Of a DNA stretch of 23,058 nucleotides, positions 7,229-16,100 are shown one piece after another. This DNA comes from Christensenella sp. UBA3700 (GTDB lineage Bacteria; Bacillota; Clostridia; Christensenellales; UBA3700), in NCBI GenBank assembly GCA_002372775.1, contig DFIJ01000126.1, positions 3,096 through 26,153 on the forward strand. The letters run 5' to 3'. Both the position numbers and the translations under genes were made by a program. Numbering within the stretch: position 1 is the stretch's first letter; the number at the start of each line of letters is the position of its first letter. The notes under the pieces are model-generated. The model was not told the origin of the DNA. It was given only the letters and a program-made list of their open reading frames with translations, and ran no database searches.

Positions 7229-7330
7229 ACTAAAAACTCCTAATGTCATATCCACTCACGGATACCCTAAAATTAAACAAACTATCTTACTAAAAAGCCT
7301 AACTTCTAAATGTAGTTAAATAATAAAAGA

Positions 7331-7359
7331 AGAATAAAATAATAATGCTATATTGGCAA
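7331..7359 (-). promoter_or_regulatory. Candidate promoter of the lipoprotein gene
   Basis: On the minus strand TTGCCA (7354-7359), 17-nt spacer, TATTCT (7331-7336). This would give a leader of roughly 95 nt. Confidence 0.5.
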
Positions 7360-7417
7360 AAATAATAATTCGCGATGGCAAATATAGTAGACACATTACG
7401 CGGATTTTACATAAGTT

Positions 7418-7446
7418 TTTAGCAATAAATGCTGAAAAATGCTAAA
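7418..7446. repeat. Inverted repeat TTTAGCA-N15-TGCTAAA
   Basis: Perfect 7-bp arms at 7418-7424 and 7440-7446. A nested AGCA/TGCT pairing (7421-7424 with 7430-7433) offers an alternative. It lies upstream of both divergent promoter candidates; a regulator site is possible but unproven. Confidence 0.35.
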
Positions 7447-7523
7447 TATATATGTGACTGAATGTGATGTTTTTGTAGTAAAAAAAACTAATTATGTTTT
7501 TTCATTTTTTTTATTATGAATAA

Positions 7524-7552
7524 TTGAAAATAGTGCAATATTTTGCTACACT
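7524..7552 (+). promoter_or_regulatory. Candidate promoter of the UPF0371 gene
   Basis: TTGAAA (7524-7529), 17-nt spacer ending in an extended TGc, TACACT (7547-7552), about 42 nt before the start codon. Confidence 0.55.
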
Positions 7553-7594
7553 AAAAAAGATATTTTTTTTAAGAAGAAGAGGATAAGTTGTTAT

Positions 7595-9070
7595 ATGAAA
7601 AAGATAGGGTTTGATAGTGAGAAATACCTAAAATTACAATCAGAAAAAATCCTTCAAAGAATTAATCAATTTGGAGGAAAATTGTATATTGAATTTGGCG
7701 GAAAACTATTTGATGACTTTCACGCTTCAAGAGTGTTACCAGGTTTTGCTCCAGATAATAAGATTAAAATGCTTAGCAAATTAAAAGACGATGCTGAAAT
7801 AGTTATTGCTGTTAGTGCATTAGATATTGCTAAGAATAAGATTAGAGCAGACTATGGTATTACATATGAGCAAGACGTTTTAAGATTAATCAAAATCTTT
7901 AAATCTTATGGTCTATATGTTGGTTCTGTAGTAATTACAAAGTTTACAGAAGATAATCAACAAGCCAAGACATATCAAACAAAATTAGAAAAATTAGGAA
8001 TCAAAGTTTATAGACATTATCCAATTCCAGGATATCCTACAAACCCAGAATTTATCGTAAGTGATGCTGGTTATGGTAAGAACGATTTTATCGAAACAAC
8101 AAGAAAATTAGTAATCGTTACAGCTCCTGGTCCCGGTTCTGGTAAGATGGCTACTTGTCTTTCTCAACTATATCACGAGAATAAGAGAGGAAATAAAGTA
8201 GGATATGCAAAATATGAAACATTCCCAGTTTGGAACCTTCCTTTAAATCACCCAGTAAATGTTGCATATGAAGCAGCTACTGCAGATTTAAACGATATTA
8301 ACATGATTGACCCATGGCATTTAGCAGCATATGGGCAAACAACAGTTAACTACAATAGAGATGTAGAAGTATTCCCAGTTTTAAATGCTATCTTCCAAAA
8401 GATTCTAGGAGAATCTCCATATAAGTCACCAACAGATATGGGTGTTAATATGGTTGGATTCGGTATCTGTGATGATGAGGTTTGTAGAGAAGCTTCTTAT
8501 CAAGAAATCGTAAGAAGATACTATAAGGCACTAGATAACGAAAGAAGAAATAACCTAGATGCTAATGAATCAGACAAGATTAAGCTTATTATGAATAAGT
8601 CTGGCATTGATGTAAATATTAGAAAGGTTGTCAAAGAAGCAAAGGATTATGCTGAAAAGACAGGAACTCCTTGTGCAGCAATTGAACTGGATGATGGTTC
8701 AATAGTTAAGGGAAAGACTTCAGAACTTCTAGGCTGCAGTGCTGGTATGATTCTTCATGCATTGAAGAAACTCGCAGGTATTGATCCAGAGTTAGATATC
8801 ATTTCTCGTGCAAGCTTAAAGCCTATTCAAATTCTAAAAACTCAATATCTTGGAAGTAAGAACCCAAGACTTCATATTGATGAGGCACTAATCGCCTTAT
8901 CTTCATCGGCTGCATCAGATATAAATGCTAGAAAAGCTCTTGAACAATTGCCAAGATTAAAGGACTGCGAAGTACATACTACAGTGCTTCTTTCTAAGAA
9001 CGATATCAATATGTTTAGAAAGCTTGGTGTTAATTTGACTTCAGAGCCAGTTTTTGAAGAAAAACAATAA
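7595..9070 (+). CDS. UPF0371 / DUF1846 family protein
   Basis: 491 residues, full length for the UPF0371 (DUF1846) family, a conserved soluble protein of Firmicutes and Actinobacteria whose activity is not established. The N-terminal [19 protein letters not shown] and [20 protein letters not shown] segments are characteristic. A glycine-rich loop [15 protein letters not shown] (about 176-190) resembles a nucleotide-binding P-loop, but Met stands where Ser/Thr is usual after GK, so ATP binding is only a possibility. Other distinctive segments are [22 protein letters not shown] and [16 protein letters not shown]. No transmembrane segment or signal peptide, so cytoplasmic. The start is supported by AGAGGAT about 10 nt upstream. 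Transcribed alone: own promoter candidate upstream and terminator immediately after. Confidence 0.9.
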   Translation: MKKIGFDSEKYLKLQSEKILQRINQFGGKLYIEFGGKLFDDFHASRVLPGFAPDNKIKMLSKLKDDAEIVIAVSALDIAKNKIRADYGITYEQDVLRLIKIFKSYGLYVGSVVITKFTEDNQQAKTYQTKLEKLGIKVYRHYPIPGYPTNPEFIVSDAGYGKNDFIETTRKLVIVTAPGPGSGKMATCLSQLYHENKRGNKVGYAKYETFPVWNLPLNHPVNVAYEAATADLNDINMIDPWHLAAYGQTTVNYNRDVEVFPVLNAIFQKILGESPYKSPTDMGVNMVGFGICDDEVCREASYQEIVRRYYKALDNERRNNLDANESDKIKLIMNKSGIDVNIRKVVKEAKDYAEKTGTPCAAIELDDGSIVKGKTSELLGCSAGMILHALKKLAGIDPELDIISRASLKPIQILKTQYLGSKNPRLHIDEALIALSSSAASDINARKALEQLPRLKDCEVHTTVLLSKNDINMFRKLGVNLTSEPVFEEKQ

Positions 9071-9093
9071 TATTTTTAATTAGAGATTTTCAC

Positions 9094-9130
9094 AGGGTCT
9101 ATTTCATTTTATGAAATAGGCTCTTTTTCT
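9094..9130 (+). terminator. Terminator of the UPF0371 gene
   Basis: CTATTTCAT (9099-9107) and ATGAAATAG (9111-9119) form a 9-bp stem with a TTT loop, extended outward by GGGT/GCTC with wobbles, then CTTTTTCTTTT. It begins 24 nt after the stop codon. Confidence 0.85.
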
Positions 9131-9136
9131 TTTCCC

Positions 9137-9166
9137 TTGTTATATTATTATAATATATGTTATAAT
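9137..9166 (+). promoter_or_regulatory. Candidate promoter of the MFS-MBL-kinase cluster
   Basis: TTGTTA (9137-9142), 18-nt spacer, extended -10 TGtTATAAT with TATAAT at 9161-9166. The spacer contains the inverted repeat TATATTA-TTA-TAATATA, which may simply reflect AT-richness. Confidence 0.6.
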
Positions 9167-9214
9167 TTTAAAAGAACTTTACAAACTACAATTCATAGGT
9201 GAGAAAGGGTTATT

Positions 9215-10831
9215 ATGGAAGAGAATACACAAGCAATTAATACAAACTCACAATCGAGTTTGAAACTAGATTTTAAAAGAACATTAAAAGTTGGATTTGC
9301 ATTTCTTGGCATCATGTTGTTCTGGGAAGTTTATGACTACATTATGCCTCTTATCCTATCTAATTATTTCGGATTAAACGCATCTCAATATGGTATTATC
9401 ATGGGACTAGATAATCTTCTAGCTATATTCCTATTACCATTCTTTGGTGGATTATCAGACAAAGCAGTTAATGCTAAATATGGAAGAAGAACTTCATTTA
9501 TTTTCTGGGGTACTATTGCCGCAGCATTATCTGTTGTATTTTTAATGTTAATGGAACTAAGAGAATACACTCTTTTAGTAGACAATATGAAAGAAACAAT
9601 TGGTGTTTCTGTATTAGATTTACAAAACTTAGTTGATCCTAAGACAACAAGCTTTAAAGAGAATCCAGAAGCTAGCTACGCTCAAATTATGGCAATTGTT
9701 ACTGTATTATGCTCAAAAGGATACATCGATCCAAAGTGGCTTGCTTATACTACATTCACAGCAACTGATGTAACTGCAATTCAAACAGAAACAGCTAAAT
9801 CAGTTATGAGTGCTAATCCAGTTGTTTTGGTATTCTTTATTGTTGCATTATTATGTGTATTAGTTTCAATGGCTTATTATAGATCTCCAGCGATTGCTTT
9901 AATGCCAGACGTAACACCAAAGCCTCTACGTTCACAAGCAAATGCATTAATCACATTAATGGGTGGTGTAGGCGGTGCCTTATCTATCCTTGTATATATG
10001 GTATTTGGTGCAAAGAAGTATGAAAAGCATATTGCACTTTGGTTAATCACTGCTGGTTTATTACTAGTAATCCTAGTTCTATATCTTGTATTTGTTAAAG
10101 AAAAGAAATTCGTTCAAATGAGACTTGACGAAGAAGCAAAATATGGAGTTGTCGATGAAGAGGAAGAAGAGGCAAAGCATGGCCAAACAAAGCTTTCTAA
10201 ATCTAAGACAATTTCTCTAGTACTTATTTTAGCAACAGTATTCTTATGGTTCATGGGATATAACTGTGTAAGATCTCATATGTCAGTTTATTGCACAAAC
10301 TATTTAGGAATTGCTCAAAGCGAACTTACAATCATCAACCTTGCAAATGGTATTGGTGGTGCAGTTGCGTTATTACCTTGTGCATTCCTTGCTGGAAAGA
10401 TTGGTAGAAAGAAGACAATATTTGCTGGCCTGTTCTTAGCAAGTTTAACTTATATTCCTTGCTTCTTTATGACATCAAATACTCCAGGTGTAAGTGTTTG
10501 GTTCCCAGTATGCTTTATCTTATCTGGATTTGGAATGGTATTCGTTAATGTTAATACGTTACCAATGGTAACAGAGTTATCTAAGGGAAGTAACGTTGGT
10601 AAATATACAGGTTTCTATTACGTTGCATCAATGACAGCTCAAGCAATCACTCCATTCTTTGCAGGATTGTTTATGGAAATTGATGGCTACAATACATATA
10701 AATTCTTATTCGTATATGCATTGTTCTTCGTATTATTAGCAGTAATTACAACAGCATTTATTAAACACGGCGATTCAAAAGCTGGAAAGATGAGTGCTAT
10801 AGATATTATTAATCAATCAGGAGATGACTAA
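9215..10831 (+). CDS. Major facilitator superfamily transporter, SLC45/sugar-transporter-like
   Basis: 538 residues with about twelve hydrophobic segments. The loop GGLSDKAVNAKYGRRTS after the second helix is the MFS motif A (G-x-x-S-D-x-x-x-x-x-x-G-R-R), with a second copy AGKIGRKK in the C-terminal half. The segment RSPAIALMPDVTPKPLRSQANA resembles the helix 5 region of SLC45/plant sucrose-transporter-like and GPH-type proteins, suggesting a sugar or glycoside substrate. A long insertion between helices 3 and 4 (about 115-190) and an acidic central loop (DEEEEEAKHGQ) are lineage features. AGAAAGGG precedes the ATG. It heads a cluster: the next gene starts 5 nt after its stop. Substrate and direction of transport are not determinable from the sequence. 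Confidence 0.85.
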   Translation: MEENTQAINTNSQSSLKLDFKRTLKVGFAFLGIMLFWEVYDYIMPLILSNYFGLNASQYGIIMGLDNLLAIFLLPFFGGLSDKAVNAKYGRRTSFIFWGTIAAALSVVFLMLMELREYTLLVDNMKETIGVSVLDLQNLVDPKTTSFKENPEASYAQIMAIVTVLCSKGYIDPKWLAYTTFTATDVTAIQTETAKSVMSANPVVLVFFIVALLCVLVSMAYYRSPAIALMPDVTPKPLRSQANALITLMGGVGGALSILVYMVFGAKKYEKHIALWLITAGLLLVILVLYLVFVKEKKFVQMRLDEEAKYGVVDEEEEEAKHGQTKLSKSKTISLVLILATVFLWFMGYNCVRSHMSVYCTNYLGIAQSELTIINLANGIGGAVALLPCAFLAGKIGRKKTIFAGLFLASLTYIPCFFMTSNTPGVSVWFPVCFILSGFGMVFVNVNTLPMVTELSKGSNVGKYTGFYYVASMTAQAITPFFAGLFMEIDGYNTYKFLFVYALFFVLLAVITTAFIKHGDSKAGKMSAIDIINQSGDD

Positions 10832-10836
10832 TTCTT

Positions 10837-12168
10837 ATGGCTAAAAAGAAAGTCGATGAGAATGCTCAAGTAAAGAAAGCGGTTAAAAAAGCAGTAAAGA
10901 AAACCGCAAAGAAAACAGTTAAAAAGGCGATGAGAGGCGATACAAAAGCTATCATCGCCATCATTGCGGTTTTAGTAATTATTGCAATTGCTGTAGCTGC
11001 AGTATATTTTGTTGCTCCAGAAGTATTTGATTTCATCCTTAATCCAACATCGGATAATGGAAATGAAAGTTCTGGCGTTAATGGTGGAACAGGCGGAAAC
11101 GGTAGCCTGCTAAATGGTGCAGCTGAGGGTGACCTTGTTATGTACGCTCTAGATTGTGGTCAAGGCGACTGTATCTATATCCAATTCCCGGACGGAAAGG
11201 ATATGCTTGTAGATTCAGGAAATGAAACAGGAAAGAAACTCGCCGATCATGATAATGGAAAACTAGCAAGTATGCTTGATAAATTAGTATCAGACGATAC
11301 AATCGATTATGTAATGCTAACTCACTCAGATTCAGATCACGTTTCGTATTTAGATGAAGTATTAGCATTGTATCAAGTAAATGCAATATATATGCCAAAC
11401 ATTAAGGCTGAAGGCACTATAGTGGATAGTGCAAACTTGCCTGAGGATAAGGTATCAATGTTTACCGATGAAGATACGATTTCAACTCAAGTTTATGCAA
11501 ATTTCTTCGTTGCCGCATTAACAGAACCAAATTGTGTGATTCATTTAAATATTGGTCAATTCACAATTTCAGGTGATGGATGGAAGATAGATTTCTTTGG
11601 ATATACTGCAGAAGAGTGGGGAAACACAAAGCTTTCAGGTGCTGAAGATAAAAATGCGGTATCACCGGTTGGAATCCTTCAATGTAATAATAGACGTATA
11701 GTTTTAACAGGCGATTCAAATGAAATTAATGAAGGTGGAAAGAAAAAGAGTGGTAATACAATCGTAACTGCTGTTACTGAGAAAATTAAATCATTCTATG
11801 GCGTAGATAAACTAGATTGTGATATATTGAAAGTCGGCCATCATGGTAGTGAAACTTCTTCAACAACAGATTTCTTAGATTTTATTACTTGTGAATATGC
11901 AGTTTGTAGCTGCGGAACAGATAATAAATATGAGCATCCTAGATATAACACTTTGGTTAGACTAGCAAATAGAGATGTTCAATTATATAGAACGGATTTA
12001 CAAGGATATATAAAGGTTGTTGTAAGTACTGACACAAACATTGCTATTACTACAGAGAAGAGTGTTTCAAATGATGATTTATGGACAGGCTTCTATGGCG
12101 TAAAGGAAGATGGAAACACTGTTTACTACACGAAGAAGGCAGTAAAAGGAGATAATGAAATAAAATGA
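10837..12168 (+). CDS. Membrane-anchored metallo-beta-lactamase-fold hydrolase, ComEC C-terminal-like
   Basis: 443 residues. A lysine-rich N-terminus of repeated KKAVKK-type units (about 12-35) precedes one transmembrane helix (about 40-62), then a Gly/Asn/Ser linker (about 70-95) and an extracellular catalytic domain. Motifs in order: LDCGQGDCIYIQ (the LDVGQGD motif of ComEC-type proteins), VDSGN, THSDSDH for metal binding, VLTGDS, LKVGHHGS, and CSCGTDNKYEHP. This matches the MBL-fold domain attached to ComEC/Rec2 in DNA uptake and also found alone in secreted proteins; some members cut nucleic acid or phosphoesters. There are no ComEC channel helices, so this is not ComEC itself. Starts 5 nt after the MFS gene and overlaps the next gene by 4 nt (ATGA), implying translational coupling. 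Substrate unknown. Confidence 0.88.
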   Translation: MAKKKVDENAQVKKAVKKAVKKTAKKTVKKAMRGDTKAIIAIIAVLVIIAIAVAAVYFVAPEVFDFILNPTSDNGNESSGVNGGTGGNGSLLNGAAEGDLVMYALDCGQGDCIYIQFPDGKDMLVDSGNETGKKLADHDNGKLASMLDKLVSDDTIDYVMLTHSDSDHVSYLDEVLALYQVNAIYMPNIKAEGTIVDSANLPEDKVSMFTDEDTISTQVYANFFVAALTEPNCVIHLNIGQFTISGDGWKIDFFGYTAEEWGNTKLSGAEDKNAVSPVGILQCNNRRIVLTGDSNEINEGGKKKSGNTIVTAVTEKIKSFYGVDKLDCDILKVGHHGSETSSTTDFLDFITCEYAVCSCGTDNKYEHPRYNTLVRLANRDVQLYRTDLQGYIKVVVSTDTNIAITTEKSVSNDDLWTGFYGVKEDGNTVYYTKKAVKGDNEIK

Positions 12169-12992
12169 CTAACTTTGATATCGAATTAGTTGGTAAGATT
12201 GGATCAATGGCCTTAATAGACAAAGAAAACGGCCAAATGAATTACAATACAATCGCAAGAATTTCAAGAGAGTTAAAACCAGGTTATGTATGGATTACAT
12301 CTGGTGCTACAGAAATTGGTAGACTAGATTATCTATTAAGAAATGGTTGTGAACTTAAGGGAGATAGCCAAGATTGTAAGACAGATTATTCTGCACAAGG
12401 ACAAACTGTTCTTATGAATGCTTATAGACAATTTATTGATCCAAAGTATAGCGTTAGACAAATCTTAGTAGAGAACCATCATTTTAATGATGAAGAAAAG
12501 AGAGAATATCTAAAGAGACTTCTACTTAGATGTCCAAAGCAAAATGCTATTCCTATTATCAATTACAACGATCCACTATCTCCAGATGAAATTGCAAAGG
12601 TTGAAATTGAAGCATTAAGAAAGAAAGGACAAAAGGCTGTTCATTTATCAGATAACGATGAAACAGCATCTCAAGTTGCAAGTATTCTAAAATGCAAGAA
12701 TCTTTTAATATATACATCAACAGTAGGTATCTATGCTAATCCTAAGGACGAAACAAGCCTTATAAAAGAGATTTCAGGTAAAGACGCATATGAACTTATT
12801 GAAAATATCTCTGAGGCTCAAAAGGCCTGTGAGGGAACATCAAGAGCTGGTTCTAATGGTGCTGGTGCAAAACTTGAGTATATTAAGGGACCTGCAAGCA
12901 ATGGAACTAATGTATTTATCGCATCACCAAAGTATTCAATAAAGAGCATTTTATCTGGTGAAGCTCCATGTACAAGAATCTTTATTAAATAA
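12165..12992 (+). CDS. Amino acid kinase family protein, glutamate 5-kinase-like
   Basis: 275 residues, the size of an amino acid kinase domain without the PUA domain some ProB proteins carry. Counterparts of ProB motifs appear in order: VGKIGS near the N-terminus (ProB VKxGSS), TSGATEIG (SSGAIAAG), AQGQTVLMNAYRQF (GQ-LM-x-Y), NYNDPLSPDE (NENDTVA-x-E), LSDNDETASQVA (FGDNDxLSAxVA), LLIYTSTVGIYANP (LLTDxxGLYxxDP) and GSNGAGAKLE (GTGGMxTK). The order is intact but several residues differ, so the enzyme may phosphorylate another carboxylate or phosphorylated substrate. No proA lies alongside, which weakens a proline role. The ATG overlaps the stop of the MBL gene, so all three cluster genes are probably one transcript ending at the following terminator. 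Confidence 0.8.
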   Translation: MTNFDIELVGKIGSMALIDKENGQMNYNTIARISRELKPGYVWITSGATEIGRLDYLLRNGCELKGDSQDCKTDYSAQGQTVLMNAYRQFIDPKYSVRQILVENHHFNDEEKREYLKRLLLRCPKQNAIPIINYNDPLSPDEIAKVEIEALRKKGQKAVHLSDNDETASQVASILKCKNLLIYTSTVGIYANPKDETSLIKEISGKDAYELIENISEAQKACEGTSRAGSNGAGAKLEYIKGPASNGTNVFIASPKYSIKSILSGEAPCTRIFIK

Positions 12993-13014
12993 GGTTAATT
13001 CATTGATATGTATT

Positions 13015-13043
13015 AGGAAAGTCTTATGGCTTTCCTTTTTTTT
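13015..13043 (+). terminator. Terminator of the MFS-MBL-kinase cluster
   Basis: AGGAAAG (13015-13021) pairs with CTTTCCT (13030-13036), plus two inner pairs around a TTAT loop, followed by an eight-T run. Confidence 0.9.
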
Positions 13044-13045
13044 GC

Positions 13046-13080
13046 AATAAAATGGGACCCTCGTTTTTTTGAAGGTCCCA
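13046..13080 (-). terminator. Terminator of the pyruvate:ferredoxin oxidoreductase gene (minus strand)
   Basis: TGGGACC (13053-13059) and GGTCCCA (13074-13080) form a 7-bp stem; on the minus strand the 3' arm runs into TTTTATT. It is placed 20 nt beyond the stop, back to back with the terminator of the convergent cluster. Confidence 0.85.
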
Positions 13081-13100
13081 TCAGGTTAGGTTAATCCAAA

Positions 13101-16100
13101 TTAGTTTTCAGTTAACTTCTTATAGCCTGCATATCTAGCCTTTGCTTGAGCTTCGTTTAGTTTGAATAACTCTTTAGCAAGTTCTGGCTTTTCTTTAGCA
13201 AGTCTAGCGTATCTGTTTTCACCCATTAAGAATTCTGAGTATTCAACAGTAGGTTCTTTACTATCTAGATAGAACTTTTCTTCTGTTGGGTTATATCTGT
13301 ATAATTGCCAGTAACCTGTATCAACAGCTTTCTTTTCTTCTAATTGTGAAGCACCCATATCCTTTAGACCATGGTTGATACATGGAGCATATGCAATGAT
13401 TAATGATGGACCATTGTATGCTTCAGCTTCCTTAATAGCCTTTAAGAATTGGTTTCTATCAGAACCCATAGCAACTTGTGCTACATATACATAACCATAA
13501 GACATAGCAATCTTACCTAGGTCTTTCTTCTTTGTTAACTTACCACCAGCAGCAAACTTAGCGATAGCACCTGTTGGAGAAGACTTAGAAGCTTGACCAC
13601 CAGTATTTGAGTAAACTTCTGTATCTAGAACTAAAACGTTAATATTTCTATTCATAGCAAGAACGTGGTCTAAACCGCCGAAGCCAATATCATAAGCCCA
13701 GCCATCGCCACCGAATACCCACATAGATTTCTTAACTAAGCAATCTGCGTTCTTAGCGATTCTATCAAGAAGAACTTTCTTTTCGCCATCTGCTTTAGCT
13801 GCTACATCATTGATAATAGCCTTAACAGCATCAGATGTTTCAACTGTCTTTTCTGTGTTATCAATATTTTCAATCCATGCTTCGAATGCTGCTTTTGTAG
13901 CATCATCAACACCTAGAGCGATTGCAGCTTGCATATCTTCAGCAAGTTTAGCTCTACGTTGTTCAACAGCGATTGTCATACCATAACCGAATTCAGCATT
14001 ATCTTCAAATAAGCTGTTTGCCCAAGCAGGACCTTGTCCTTTCTTGTTTGTTGTATATGGAACTGTTGGGGCAGAACCACCATAGATTGAAGAACAACCT
14101 GTTGCGTTAGCGATAATCATTCTGTCACCAAACATTTGTGTAATAACCTTGATATATGGAGTTTCACCACAACCAGCACAAGCGCCAGAGAACTCAAATA
14201 GAGGTTGTCTAAATTGTGATCCCTTAACGTCATCCTTAGAGATAGGCGCATCTGTTTCTGGAAGTTCAACAGCATATTCCCAGTTCTTGTCTTCTTTGTT
14301 TTCTAAAGAAGTAGCAAGTGGAACCATTCTTAATGCATAATCTTCTGCATTTGGCTTTACACCAGCGGCTGCAGCTTTCTTTTCAACACCTTGGTTAACA
14401 GGGCAAACCTTTGTACAAGATCCGCATCCTAAGCAATCAAGTGGAGAAACTTGAACTCTGAACTTATATCCCTTAGCAGCACCGACTTTAACATCAGCAG
14501 CTGTAAATGTTTCAGGAGCATTTTCGAATTCCTTTAACATAAATGGACGAATTGTTGCGTGTGGACAAACGAATGAACAAGCATTACATTGGATACACTT
14601 TTCTGAATTCCATTGTGGAACAGAAACGGCAACACCACGCTTTTCGTACTTAGTTGTTCCTGTTGGAACAGCACCATCTACGTTTGGCATAAACTTAGAT
14701 ACAGGAAGTTTGTCGCCTTCTTGTGCAAGCATTGGGCTAATTACTTCTGTGAAGTACTTGTCATCTGTTACTGGAGTAACTACAGCACCTTCAGTTGTTG
14801 TTGCCCATGATGCAGGGTAGTTAACTTCTGTCAAGTTTGAGATAGCATCATCAATAGCAGCATTGTTCATGTCTACGATTGCTTGACCCTTTTTAGCGAA
14901 TGACTTAACTACGAAATCCTTCATATGCTTTTCAGCTTCTTCATATGGCATGATGTTTGCTAGTTTGAAGAAACAAGCTTGCATTGTTGTAGAAATACGA
15001 CCCTTTAGGCCAATCTTGTTTACAACAGAGATAGCATCAATGTTGTAGAACTTGATGTGCTTTTGAGCAATGATGTTCTTCATCTTTGCAGGAAGTTCCT
15101 TATCCATTTCTTCTACTGTCCATGGAGAGTTTAATAGGAATGTAGCACCTTCCTTTAAGTCAGATACCATATCATACTTTAATACGTATGCTGGGTTATG
15201 ACATGCGATGAAGTCTGCTTGGTCAATTAGATATGAAGACTTAATTGGGTTATCACCAAATCTTAAGTGAGAAATTGTGATACCACCTGACTTCTTTGAG
15301 TCATATGCAAAATATGCTTGAGCATATTTGTTTGTATAGTTACCGATAATCTTAATTGAGTTTTTGTTAGAACCAACAGTACCATCAGAACCAAGTCCAT
15401 AGAACTTACAGCTGATAGAACCCTTTGGTGCAGCATCTAACTTTTCAGATAAATCTAAGTAGTTGCCTGTAACGTCATCAACGATACCAACAGCGAAGTG
15501 ATTCTTTGGTGTAGCTTCATCCATATTCTTATAAACTGCGTTAACGCAAGTTGTATTGAATTCCTTTGAACCTAAACCGTATCTACCACCAACTACCTTG
15601 ATGTCTGTTCTACCTGCTTCAACAAGAGCTGAAACAACATCTAGATATAATGGTTCACCTAAAGAACCGCTTTCCTTAATTCTATCTAGAACAGTAATCT
15701 TCTTAACTGTGCTTGGAATAGCAGCAGCAAGTTTAGCACCAACGAATGGTCTAAATAATCTAACTTTTAATAAGCCAAGTTTCTTGCCCTTAGCATTGTA
15801 GTAGTCAACAACTTCTTCAATAGCTTCAGCACTTGAACCCATAGTGATAATAATCTTATCTGCGTCTTTTGCTCCATAGTATTGATATAAGTCATATTTT
15901 CTACCTGTAATCTTGTAAACATCATCCATTGCTTCTTCAACGATTGCTGGAACTGCAGCATAAGCTGTGTTGCAAGCTTCTCTGTTTTGGAAGTAAACGT
16001 CTGGGTTTTGAGCAGAACCCTTTAGTTGTGGATGCTCTGGATTTAAAGCTCTCTTCTTAAATGCATCAACATATTTAGCATACTTTGCATCAAATGTTGG

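Larger units (their letters stand above)
7256..7594. other. Divergent intergenic region without a gene
   Basis: This stretch separates the lipoprotein gene (minus) from the UPF0371 gene (plus). It is very AT-rich and holds one promoter candidate in each direction, two CGCG-containing sites (7371-7374 and TTACGCG at 7396-7402) and the inverted repeat TTTAGCA/TGCTAAA (7418-7446). No small coding frame with a ribosome binding site is apparent. Confidence 0.6.

Noticed and set aside
7229..7255. Upstream ATG as start of the lipoprotein
   Set aside because: It would put MDMTLGVFS before a complete lipoprotein signal and would place the AGGAGT site inside the gene.
9141..9157. TATATTA-TTA-TAATATA inverted repeat as an operator or terminator
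   Set aside because: Purely A/T, located in a promoter spacer, with no T-run after it; likely compositional.
10837..12168. Assignment as ComEC competence protein
   Set aside because: The ComEC channel helices and N-terminal domain are missing; only the MBL-fold domain is present behind a single helix.
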